In this document: positions 1 to 6,245 of the stretch, in pieces
How the letters are laid out: each line of letters begins with the position of its first letter
Numbering within the stretch: position 1 is the stretch's first letter
From: CAYZPW01 sp964480475
GTDB lineage: Bacteria > B130-G9
DNA: 9,110 nt
Assembly: GCA_964480475.1 (NCBI GenBank)
Contig: CAYZPW010000120.1
Span: 1-9,110, forward strand
Reading direction: 5' to 3'
The notes under the pieces: model-generated
Told to the model about the DNA's origin: nothing
Database searches by the model: none
What the model saw: only the letters and a program-made list of their open reading frames with translations
Translations under genes and position numbers: made by a program

Positions 1-4
1 GGCC

Positions 5-112
5 TGTAGGGGCGGTGTCTCAGACCCGCCCGGCTACATGAATCCCTGCGGATACGAGGCATCTTATGCGAGCATCAATTAGAACGGGCGGGTCTGAGAC
101 CACGCCCCTACA
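5..112. repeat. REPIN-like inverted pair of palindromic repeats
   Basis: Two 28-nt arms, 5-32 and 85-112, are reverse complements at 26 of 28 positions; they differ only by a GT/TG swap at 15-16. A 52-nt spacer (33-84) separates them. Each arm starts or ends with TGTAGGGG and is itself close to a palindrome: in the left arm 10-15 pairs with 26-31 and 17-20 with 22-25 (T16 bulged); in the right arm 86-90 pairs with 103-107 and 91-95 with 97-101 (A102 bulged). A doublet of inverted short palindromes around a short spacer is the layout of REPINs and some MITEs. No transposase is nearby. The repeat arrangement is seen directly; calling it a mobile-type element is inference. Confidence 0.75.
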
Positions 113-323
113 ATCCGCAACCCGACTTATTGGACAGCCTCTTCAGTCGGGTGACCTGACGATGCCTCGGCGCGCCCTCCCCTCCCCAGAATCCTTACCT
201 GAAGGGGATATAGAGGAGGGTGTGTGGCCGCCCCAGATCCCCCATCTGAAGATGGGGGCTAGGACAATGATAGCCCTCTTGCCTCGCCTGAAGCCGGGCG
301 ATGAGGCGCCGCGACACTGAGCG
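113..323. other. Non-coding stretch downstream of purF
   Basis: I find no gene here. A weak plus-strand ORF of 84 codons crosses the region, but it runs through the inverted repeat, resembles nothing I recognise and lacks a convincing ribosome site. The stretch holds a possible stem of 7 bp with a 17-nt loop (121-127 with 145-151) and the stronger hairpin at 239-258, listed separately. The decamer CAATCCGCAA at 111-120 recurs in the tandem heptamers by the pur promoter. Confidence 0.6.
239..258 (-). terminator. Hairpin 65 nt past purF, possible transcript end
   Basis: A perfect 8-bp stem (239-246 with 251-258, five G-C pairs at its base) closes a four-base loop at 247-250. On the minus strand it is the first strong hairpin after the purF stop codon at 324-326. 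No T-run follows it in the direction of purF transcription, so it is not a textbook intrinsic terminator. It may instead stabilise the 3' end of the pur transcript or assist another termination mode. Confidence 0.4.
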
Positions 324-1739
324 CTATCGGATGTTGATGCTGGAGAACCTGAATAGGTCGAACTGCGAGGACTTGGCCGCCCTATGCACAATGGGGTATT
401 TTCCTGTAAAGCAAGCGGCGCAATAGCCTCTCGCGTCCTCTCCGAGCACGGAGAACATTCCCTTTGTTGAAAGGTAAGTGAGCGTGTCCGCGCGGATGAA
501 TTCTCTGATCTCCTCGATCGAACTGCTGCCGGCGATCAACTCCTCCTCGCTCGGGGTGTCGATCCCGTATATGCACGGATGCCTGTAGGGAGGTGATGTA
601 ACTCCATAGTGAATCGTCTTGGCCCCAGCGCTTCGGAGCATATCGATTATTTTCTTGCACGTGGTTCCCCTAACGATCGAATCGTCGATAACAATCACAT
701 CTTTGCCGCAGACAACGTCGCGTATCGGGTTGAGCTTAAGCTTGACGCCAAAATACCTGATCGACTGCTTAGGCTCGATAAAGGTTCTGCCGACGTAGTG
801 ACTCCTGGCAAAGCCCTTCTCACGAAATATGCCCGACTCCTGGGAGTAGCCAATCGAGGCGCAGACGCCCGAGTCAGGCACAGGGATTACGATGTCCCCC
901 TGAACGCCACACTCCCTCGCAAGCACCGCGCCGAAGCCCTTGCGTACGATGTGGACAGGCTTTGAGAACACGAGGCTGTCCGGTCGAGCGAAGTAGATCA
1001 GCTCGAATATGCACCTCGCCTTTCGCTTGGTTGGGAACGGAAAGTAGCTCTTGAGCTCACCACCTCTGATGACAATGACCTCGCCCGGCTCCACTTCACG
1101 CAGGTATTCCGCCCCAATCAGGTCGAACGCGCATGTCTCAGACGCAATGACATGAGCCCCGTCCAGCTTTCCCAAAACCAGCGGCCTGAAGCCCTTGGGG
1201 TCTCGCGCGGCAATCAGCGTGTCCTGAGTCATCATCACGAGACTATACGCGCCCTTCAGCTTGGACAGCGCCTCGACAACCGCGTCCTCAATGCTCGTCA
1301 TTCTCGATCTCGCGATGAGGTGAACGATCGTCTCGCTGTCTGAAGTTGTTTGAAAGATCGAGCCGCGCTTCTCAAGCTCAGTGCGAACATCGAGCGAATT
1401 GACCAAGTTGCCGTTGTGCGCCATCGCAATTGAGCCTTTAGCGCAATCCACAAGTATCGGCTGGGCATTCTCGATTTGGGTGGCGCCTGTCGTCGAATAC
1501 CTCACATGACCGAGCGCCGAATCGCCAATCAATTTGTCCAACTTGGGCTGGTCAAACACGTCCGCCACGAGGCCCATCCCCTTTGCCGCTCGGAGACGGC
1601 CATTTGACCTGGAGACAATCCCGCAGCTCTCCTGCCCCCGGTGCTGAAGCGCATAGAGGCCAAGATAAACGAGATTGGCCGCCTCGCGGTGGCCCAAAAC
1701 AGCGATTAAGCCACAGCTGTGCCTGATTTCGTCAATCAT
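324..1739 (-). CDS. purF: Amidophosphoribosyltransferase (glutamine PRPP amidotransferase)
   Basis: This cytosolic enzyme catalyses the first committed step of purine synthesis, making phosphoribosylamine from PRPP and glutamine. From the ATG at 1739 it has 471 residues, normal for the family. An N-terminal Ntn-hydrolase glutaminase domain precedes a type I PRTase domain. The nucleophile is the Cys of HSCG (residue 9), so an 8-residue propeptide would be removed, as in Bacillus PurF. The PRPP loop VIVIDDSIVRGTT is at about 348-360. Four cysteines match the [4Fe-4S] ligands of the Bacillus enzyme: in ARCIFELIYFARPDS (243), in HPCIYGID (389) and the pair in GYCAACFTG (440, 443). It is the last gene of purSQLF. 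Start choice is uncertain: the ATG at 1739 has no clear Shine-Dalgarno, an in-frame TTG lies at 1769, and the best ribosome site points to an out-of-frame ATG at 1773. Identity is very sure; the start is not. Confidence 0.97.
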   Translation of the reverse strand: MIDEIRHSCGLIAVLGHREAANLVYLGLYALQHRGQESCGIVSRSNGRLRAAKGMGLVADVFDQPKLDKLIGDSALGHVRYSTTGATQIENAQPILVDCAKGSIAMAHNGNLVNSLDVRTELEKRGSIFQTTSDSETIVHLIARSRMTSIEDAVVEALSKLKGAYSLVMMTQDTLIAARDPKGFRPLVLGKLDGAHVIASETCAFDLIGAEYLREVEPGEVIVIRGGELKSYFPFPTKRKARCIFELIYFARPDSLVFSKPVHIVRKGFGAVLARECGVQGDIVIPVPDSGVCASIGYSQESGIFREKGFARSHYVGRTFIEPKQSIRYFGVKLKLNPIRDVVCGKDVIVIDDSIVRGTTCKKIIDMLRSAGAKTIHYGVTSPPYRHPCIYGIDTPSEEELIAGSSSIEEIREFIRADTLTYLSTKGMFSVLGEDARGYCAACFTGKYPIVHRAAKSSQFDLFRFSSINIR

Positions 1740-1788
1740 AGGCACAACGTCCGCACACAACAAATACAAGCATCAGCTAGAACCTCCT
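1732..1788 (-). other. purL/purF junction: strong RBS with 13-codon mini-ORF
   Basis: On the minus strand, AGGAGG (1783-1788) lies inside the last codons of purL. Nine bases later comes an ATG (1771-1773) that overlaps the purL stop as TGATG. This is the ideal geometry for a coupled downstream gene, yet the frame encodes only MLVFVVCGRCAYD and stops at TGA 1732-1734. That stop is just past the purF ATG (1737-1739), giving an 8-nt overlap. The mini-ORF could be a leader that hands terminating ribosomes to purF, or the original purF start put out of frame by one base through mutation or assembly error. The sequence layout is certain; the role is inferred. Confidence 0.5.
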
Positions 1789-3989
1789 GTCAGCATATTC
1801 TCCAGGCTTTCTGCCCATCTCTGCCTGAGACGGTCGCTTTCGACCCTCAGGAGAACCGTCTGGCTCTGGTTGACCTCAACCGTCTCCTGCCCGACCTCAC
1901 CCAAAACCAGATGCTCAACTTCGGCCTTATTCAGATAATCCGTGACGCGCCCGACGTTCTCCGCCTTCACGGAGATTATAGCCCTTGAAGGCGTCTCCGC
2001 AAACAGCCACGAGATTGGCTCCGCTTCGTTTGGGAGCAAGACCCTGACGCCGGACGATGAGCCATTCCGGGCGCCGAAGCAGCTCTCCAGAAGCGACATT
2101 GCTATCCCCCCCTCGGAGCAGTCGTGAGCCGATTGCAGCAATCCGTCCCTCCCGAGTTTGAGAATCGCCTGCGAAATCCGCTTATGAGCGTGAAGATCTA
2201 CTGGAACCAGTTGTCCCCCAAGCTCGCCCGCTACGACTTTCGCTAGTTCTGAGCCGGCGAGCCGCGGAACCGTCCTTCCGAGCAAGAAAATGACATCTCC
2301 GGCCTGTTGAAATCGATGCCTCACGACGGTTCGGAGGTCCTCAAACAGACCAACCATACCGATGACAGGGGTCGGATAGACGTTCTCGCCGAGCGTCTCG
2401 TTGTAGAAGCTGACATTCCCGCCCGTGACCGGGACGCTTAGGAGCTCACACGCTTCTTTCACTCCCCTAACTGACTCGGCGAATTGCCACATCACCTCGG
2501 GGTCCTCGGGGTTGCCGAAGTTGAGGCAGTTAGTGATGGCGAGCGGCTCGGCGCCCGTGCAGCAGACGTTCAAATAGGCCTCGGCCACGGCCGCAACGCC
2601 GCCCTGATAAGGGTCAAGAGCCGTTTTGGCGCCGCTGCCGTCGAGGCAGAGCGCGACGCCCTTACTCGTGCCCTTGATACGCATCACAGCGGCATCCGAC
2701 CCAGGACGCACAACAGTGTTCGTCCCGATCAGATGGTCATATTGCTCAAACACCCAGCGCTTCTCGCAGAGGTCCGGGCACGCGATGATCGTCTCAATTG
2801 CGTCCTTCAGGTCGATGTGTTCGTGATCGAACGCCCCCAACCTAGCGATTCCGGAGGGCTCTGCAACGGGCCTATTACAGACAGGGCAGCCATCTACAAG
2901 CAGCGCAAGCGGCATGTCGGCCACATCCTCCGCCCCATCATTGATGCTGAGCCTGCCCTCATCTGTTACGACCCCAACTGAAACGGCCTTGACGCCCCAC
3001 CTCTTGAAGACGTCCAGGACTTCCCGCTCACGTTTTGCTTCTGTAACGAGCAGCATCCGCTCCTGCGATTCAGACAGCATCATCTCATAAGGCGTGAGGG
3101 CGCCTACACGCCTCGGCACCTTGGACAGATCAATTCTGAGCCCGGTTCCGCCGCGGAAGGCCATCTCGGACGTTGAGCACGTCAGCCCGGCCGCGCCCAT
3201 GTCCTGTATTCCCACGATCAGGCCCTTGTCCATTAGCTCGAGGCAAGCCTCCATGACGAGCTTCTCGGCAAACGGGTCACCGACCTGCACCGTCGGGCGC
3301 CTGGCCTCGCTCGTCTCATCGAACGCCGCGGAGGCCATGGTCGCACCGTGGAGGCCGTCCCGGCCCGTCCTTGAGCCCGCGTAGATCACCAAGTTTCCCG
3401 GGCCGGCCGCCTTGCCGTAGAACACCTTGTCCTTTTGGGCCAGGCCGGCGCACATGACGTTGACCAGCGGATTCTTAGCGTAGCAATCCGCAAACAGCGT
3501 CTGGCCGCCGACTGTCGGGATGCCGATGCAGTTGCCGTAGGACGATATCCCCGAGACAACGCCGCTCATCGTATAGCGGTTTCTAGCATTGTCGAGGTTG
3601 CCAAAATGAAGGGAGTCCAGGATTGCGAATGGCCGCGCGCCCATCGTGAAGATGTCGCGAAGAATCCCGCCAACGCCCGTCGCCGCGCCCTGAAAAGGCT
3701 CGATGAACGACGGATGGTTGTGCGATTCGATCTTAAAGACGAGCGCGATATTGTCCCCAAGGTCGATAACGCCGGCGTTCTCGCCCGGGCCTTGTATGAC
3801 CCGCTCACCGGTCGTCGGGAGCGTCCTAAGATATGGCTTGGAGCTCTTGTAGCAGCAGTGCTCCGACCACATGACCGAGAACATGCCGAGCTCCACGCGG
3901 TTGGGTGCCCTGCCAAGCCCCTCGACGATGCGCTCGTATTCGTCCTTCGTGAGGTTGTTCTCCTTCAGAATAGCTGAAAGCCGGGTCAT
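1773..3989 (-). CDS. purL: Phosphoribosylformylglycinamidine synthase subunit PurL (small type)
   Basis: This is the catalytic subunit of FGAM synthase, which turns FGAR, ATP and ammonia into FGAM; ammonia comes from PurQ and PurS bridges the two. At 738 residues it is the short PurL form found with separate PurS and PurQ, not the ~1300-residue fusion. Motifs in order: WSEHCCYKSSKPYL (from 41), KIESHNHPSF (from 86) with the conserved active-site histidines, GAATGVGGILRD (from 101), GIPTVGG (156), QDMGAAGLTCST (262), NCLNFGNPE (487), VTGGNVSFYNE (521) and AHDCSEGG (621). These cover the duplicated AIRS-like halves. The ATG at 3989 lies one base after the purQ stop (TGATATG), with a weak GGGG six bases upstream; longer starts at 4001 (ATG) and 4025 (TTG) would run into purQ. 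Its TGA stop overlaps an ATG at the purF side. The inter-half linker has extra cysteines (see findings). Confidence 0.97.
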   Translation of the reverse strand: MTRLSAILKENNLTKDEYERIVEGLGRAPNRVELGMFSVMWSEHCCYKSSKPYLRTLPTTGERVIQGPGENAGVIDLGDNIALVFKIESHNHPSFIEPFQGAATGVGGILRDIFTMGARPFAILDSLHFGNLDNARNRYTMSGVVSGISSYGNCIGIPTVGGQTLFADCYAKNPLVNVMCAGLAQKDKVFYGKAAGPGNLVIYAGSRTGRDGLHGATMASAAFDETSEARRPTVQVGDPFAEKLVMEACLELMDKGLIVGIQDMGAAGLTCSTSEMAFRGGTGLRIDLSKVPRRVGALTPYEMMLSESQERMLLVTEAKREREVLDVFKRWGVKAVSVGVVTDEGRLSINDGAEDVADMPLALLVDGCPVCNRPVAEPSGIARLGAFDHEHIDLKDAIETIIACPDLCEKRWVFEQYDHLIGTNTVVRPGSDAAVMRIKGTSKGVALCLDGSGAKTALDPYQGGVAAVAEAYLNVCCTGAEPLAITNCLNFGNPEDPEVMWQFAESVRGVKEACELLSVPVTGGNVSFYNETLGENVYPTPVIGMVGLFEDLRTVVRHRFQQAGDVIFLLGRTVPRLAGSELAKVVAGELGGQLVPVDLHAHKRISQAILKLGRDGLLQSAHDCSEGGIAMSLLESCFGARNGSSSGVRVLLPNEAEPISWLFAETPSRAIISVKAENVGRVTDYLNKAEVEHLVLGEVGQETVEVNQSQTVLLRVESDRLRQRWAESLENMLTGGSS

Positions 3990-3990
3990 A

Positions 3991-4713
3991 TCATGCCCCA
4001 TAGACGTTCGATGGCGCCGACACAAACTGCGCGATGGAATCGAAGATCAGCCTTCCGTCGGTTGCTCCCAACAGTTCGTCTGAAGCGCGTTCGGGATGAG
4101 GCATTAGCCCGAAGACGTTGCGTCTCTGATTGCATATCCCGGCGATGTTGAACATCGCGCCGTTGGGATTGGCGTCAGGCGTGCAATTGCCGTCCGCATC
4201 GCAATACCTGAGGACTATCTGCTTGTTCTCAACGAGCGACCTCAAACCGGCATCATCGACGTAGTAGGCGCCCTCGAAATGGCTTATGGGCATCCGCAAG
4301 ACCTGCTTGGGTCTGCAAGCCGCGGTGAAGGGTGTGTCTGCCTGCTTCACGAGCAGGTCAACGAACCGGCAGATAAACCGCAAGTTTCGGTTTCGGACCA
4401 TCGCGCCCGGCAAGGCGCCCATCTCGAGCAGAACCTGAAAACCGTTGCATATCCCAACCACAAGCCCACCGTCGTCAATGTATCGCTTCACAGCAGCGAC
4501 GACGGGCGAAAACGCTGCTATCGCGCCCGTTCGCAGGTAGTCGCCATACGCAAAGCCGCCAGGCAGAATCACGCAACCAAAACCGTCTAGTTCGCTGTGC
4601 GGCGAATTATGCCAGACAAACTCCGCCTCGTAGCCCAATCCCTCGACCGCGGACTTCGTGTCGTGGTCGCAATTGGTCCCCGGAAACACAACTACCCCAA
4701 ACCTGACTGTCAA
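3991..4713 (-). CDS. purQ: Phosphoribosylformylglycinamidine synthase subunit PurQ (glutaminase)
   Basis: PurQ is a class I (triad) glutamine amidotransferase that supplies ammonia to PurL. The 240 residues are slightly longer than the usual ~225-235. The N-terminus FGVVVFPGTNCD is typical. PGGFAYGDYLR (51-61) forms the oxyanion region, VGICNGFQVL carries the nucleophile Cys89, and MPHPERA gives the His206/Glu208 part of the triad. The start is TTG at 4711-4713. It is well supported because an in-frame TGA at 4726-4728 lies just upstream and no ATG or GTG start fits; AAGGGG six to seven bases before it is a reasonable ribosome site. A 67-nt gap follows purS and the next gene, purL, begins one base after the stop, so translation is probably coupled. 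Confidence 0.97.
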   Translation of the reverse strand: MTVRFGVVVFPGTNCDHDTKSAVEGLGYEAEFVWHNSPHSELDGFGCVILPGGFAYGDYLRTGAIAAFSPVVAAVKRYIDDGGLVVGICNGFQVLLEMGALPGAMVRNRNLRFICRFVDLLVKQADTPFTAACRPKQVLRMPISHFEGAYYVDDAGLRSLVENKQIVLRYCDADGNCTPDANPNGAMFNIAGICNQRRNVFGLMPHPERASDELLGATDGRLIFDSIAQFVSAPSNVYGA

Positions 4714-4780
4714 CTGGAATCCCCTTCAGAAGGAAATGGCCTCGGACCTTCTTTGCAGGACTGCGACTGAGGTATCTGTC

Positions 4781-5038
4781 CTAGCTCTTTTCCAAGAGCT
4801 CTACGCTGAAATCCTCGATGACGGGATTTGAAAGCAATCGCTTCGACATCTGCGTAAGAAGCGTCATGAGTTCCTCGTCGTCAAGGCCCTTGTCATTCAG
4901 CTTGATGTCGAACGCCTTGCCCTGCCGAACGTCCTGAACGAGTTCATACCCAAGCCCGTGCAGCGCCTCGTTTATCGTCCGCCCTTGTGGGTCAAGAACG
5001 TCCTGCTTCAGCCAAACGACAACCCTTGCTCTGCGCAT
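4781..5038 (-). CDS. purS: Phosphoribosylformylglycinamidine synthase subunit PurS
   Basis: PurS is a small structural subunit that holds PurQ and PurL together in the FGAM synthase complex. The call rests on LDPQGRTINEALHGLGY and VQDVRQGKAFDI near the N-terminus, the C-terminal LLSNPVIEDFSVEL, and its place directly before purQ. From the ATG at 5038 it has 85 residues, matching the usual ~80-85, and GGGGAG lies a few bases upstream. An in-frame ATG at 5062 would add eight residues (MDLRLGSD) not typical of the family, has no ribosome site, and would sit only about ten bases from the predicted transcript start. The stop is TAG. It is the first gene of the operon. Confidence 0.95.
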   Translation of the reverse strand: MRRARVVVWLKQDVLDPQGRTINEALHGLGYELVQDVRQGKAFDIKLNDKGLDDEELMTLLTQMSKRLLSNPVIEDFSVELLEKS

Positions 5039-5077
5039 ATCGCTCCCCAATCGAAGGTCCATCAACTACAAAAGCAC

Positions 5078-5104
5078 ATTATATCCCGCGCCGCATCCGG
5101 TCAA
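5078..5104 (-). promoter_or_regulatory. Predicted sigma70-type promoter of purSQLF
   Basis: On the minus strand a perfect -10 box TATAAT (5078-5083) follows TTGACC (5099-5104), five of six matches to the -35 consensus. The 15-bp spacer is shorter than the preferred 16-18. Transcription would start near 5071, leaving a leader of about 33 nt before the purS ATG at 5038. That is too short for a purine or PRPP riboswitch or an attenuator, so any control probably acts on the promoter DNA itself. Confidence 0.65.
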
Positions 5105-5107
5105 GCA

Positions 5108-5128
5108 ATTGCGGATTGCGGATTGCTG
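5108..5128. repeat. Three tandem heptamers next to the pur promoter
   Basis: ATTGCGG, ATTGCGG and ATTGCTG occupy 5108-5114, 5115-5121 and 5122-5128, starting four bases beyond the pur -35 box and lying between the divergent pur and methyltransferase genes. They could be a regulator-binding array or simply simple-sequence or dispersed-repeat debris. The core decamer (CAATCCGCAA on the minus strand) also occurs at 111-120 beside the REPIN-like repeat and at 3484-3493 inside purL. Confidence 0.5.
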
Positions 5129-5165
5129 AGGCGAATCTGGAAAATCTCAGGGGTTGCCAGTAGGA

Positions 5166-5171
5166 TACAAT
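5166..5171 (+). promoter_or_regulatory. Possible -10 box for the methyltransferase gene
   Basis: TACAAT matches five of six bases of the -10 consensus and would start transcription near 5178, some 27 nt before the methyltransferase ATG. No convincing -35 box lies 16-18 bp upstream, so support is weak. Confidence 0.3.
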
Positions 5172-5204
5172 AGGTCTTTTGAGCCGCACGAAGTGGGAGA
5201 TGAG

Positions 5205-6245
5205 ATGGGACTTCAGAAAAGCCTTTTTGCCGAGTCCAGGCTAATTCCGAGATACTACCTTGACGACCCGCGGACGGAAGTTTATGTCGGAGACTGCCGC
5301 GAGGTGCTCGCTTACTTGCCTGAAAAAAGCGTCGATCTGATTTTCGCGGACCCCCCCTTCAACTGGAACGTTCCATACTCTGACTGGGACGACAACATGA
5401 AGCGTGAGGACTACCTCGAGTTCACGTATGAATGGCTGGACGCCTGCATCCGTGTCCTCGCGCCTCGCGGCTCGCTCTGGGTCAATATCCCCGACGACTG
5501 GGCCGCAGAGGTGGTGGTCTATCTGAAGGGCGCGAATGCAGGCGCAACCCGAGGCGAGCCGACGCAGTCGCCGAGCGGTCACGAAGAGCGAAGAGGCGAA
5601 GTTCGCCGCACAGCGAATGTGCCGTTGGCACTGATCAACTGGTGCGTCTGGCACTTCAGGTTCGGACAGTGCCGCGATTCAAGCTTCATCGTGTCCAAGG
5701 CTCATGTGCTCTATTTTGCACGCGACCGCAAGAAGCGAATTTGGAATGCAGACGCTATCTTGGAATCTTCCGACAGAGCGGCGCTCTACAATGACGCAAG
5801 AACCCGCAGGACGCGTAGGCCCGGTCTTCGTGTTCCGCTCGACGTCTGGTATGGCCCCTACCTCGGCCGGATACAGGGCAACAATAAGGAGCGACGGCCC
5901 GGCCATCGCAACCAGATCCCAGAGGTCTATATGCGGCGAGTGATCTCGGCCTGCTCAAACGAGGGCGACCTCATCCTCGACCCGTTCCTGGGCAGCGGCA
6001 CAACCTGCACCGTGGCCCGAGCGCTCAACCGCCGCTCTATCGGCATCGAGTTCAGCGAACCAACAGCGAAATCCGCATTCGACCGTATCAAAGAAGGCGC
6101 GGTCAGAGTGGGCTCCGGCCGCGATCCCTTCGTTCTTTCACACCACTTTCGCGCATCACGCCGGCGAACACGCCGCAAACCGACCTATTCGTCTGGCACC
6201 GATTCGCGACGCGAACCCGTTGAACGTGAGACAAGCCAGGCGTAA
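5205..6245 (+). CDS. Site-specific DNA methyltransferase (N6-adenine/N4-cytosine, beta order)
   Basis: The 346-residue protein should transfer a methyl group from S-adenosylmethionine to the exocyclic amine of adenine or cytosine at a DNA site I cannot predict. The catalytic motif IV DPPFNW (49-54) comes well before the SAM-binding motif I LDPFLGSGTT (258-267), the order of beta-class enzymes of the N6_N4_Mtase family. INWCVWHFRFGQ (144-155), KAHVLYFARD (165-174), DVWYGP (213-218) and the HRNQIPE stretch (234-240) also fit. The ATG at 5205 has GGAG five bases upstream; a TTG at 5154 would precede the likely -10 box and adds an unfamiliar tail. Residues 109-140 are an unusual low-complexity insert (listed separately). 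The basic tail after about 296 overlaps the convergent membrane-protein gene. No restriction nuclease is visible, so it looks solitary, although a partner could lie elsewhere. The family is sure; the specificity is unknown. Confidence 0.92.
   Translation: MGLQKSLFAESRLIPRYYLDDPRTEVYVGDCREVLAYLPEKSVDLIFADPPFNWNVPYSDWDDNMKREDYLEFTYEWLDACIRVLAPRGSLWVNIPDDWAAEVVVYLKGANAGATRGEPTQSPSGHEERRGEVRRTANVPLALINWCVWHFRFGQCRDSSFIVSKAHVLYFARDRKKRIWNADAILESSDRAALYNDARTRRTRRPGLRVPLDVWYGPYLGRIQGNNKERRPGHRNQIPEVYMRRVISACSNEGDLILDPFLGSGTTCTVARALNRRSIGIEFSEPTAKSAFDRIKEGAVRVGSGRDPFVLSHHFRASRRRTRRKPTYSSGTDSRREPVERETSQA
5532..5619 (+). repeat. Candidate 81-nt in-frame insertion with 7-nt flanking repeat
   Basis: GCGAATG occurs at 5532-5538 and again at 5613-5619, exactly 81 nt apart, so one repeat copy plus the 74 nt between them equals 27 codons. 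Removing it leaves YLK-GANVP-LALINW, a short link of the length I would expect in this methyltransferase family. The inserted part encodes a Gly/Arg/Glu-rich stretch unlike the rest of the enzyme. It contains short palindromic parts: GGCGAA-G-TTCGCC (5595-5607), GGCGA/TCGCC (5553-5557 with 5568-5572), and GGCGCAAC near the left end against GTTCGCC near the right. The layout suggests a palindromic element inserted with a target-site duplication; that is inference. Confidence 0.5.

Noticed and set aside
66..320. 84-codon plus-strand open frame at the left edge
   Set aside because: It runs through the right arm of the inverted repeat and two hairpins, and its product has no recognisable feature.
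1740..1775. PurL-PurF fusion by UGA readthrough, since purL and purF are in the same frame with only TGA between
   Set aside because: PurF needs a free N-terminal cysteine after propeptide removal, the TGATG overlap is a normal coupling signal, and no selenocysteine or readthrough signal is visible.
2484..2981. 165-codon open frame on the plus strand opposite purL, and similar ones such as 3435-3977
   Set aside because: They lie wholly antisense to the strongly conserved purL, have no recognisable domains and fit the long chance open frames expected opposite GC-rich genes.
3484..3493. Copy of the CAATCCGCAA decamer inside purL
   Set aside because: It encodes conserved purL residues in the normal frame, so it is probably chance and not a repeat insertion.
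5039..5077. Purine or PRPP riboswitch ahead of purS
   Set aside because: The predicted leader is only about 33 nt and no aptamer-like pairing is present.
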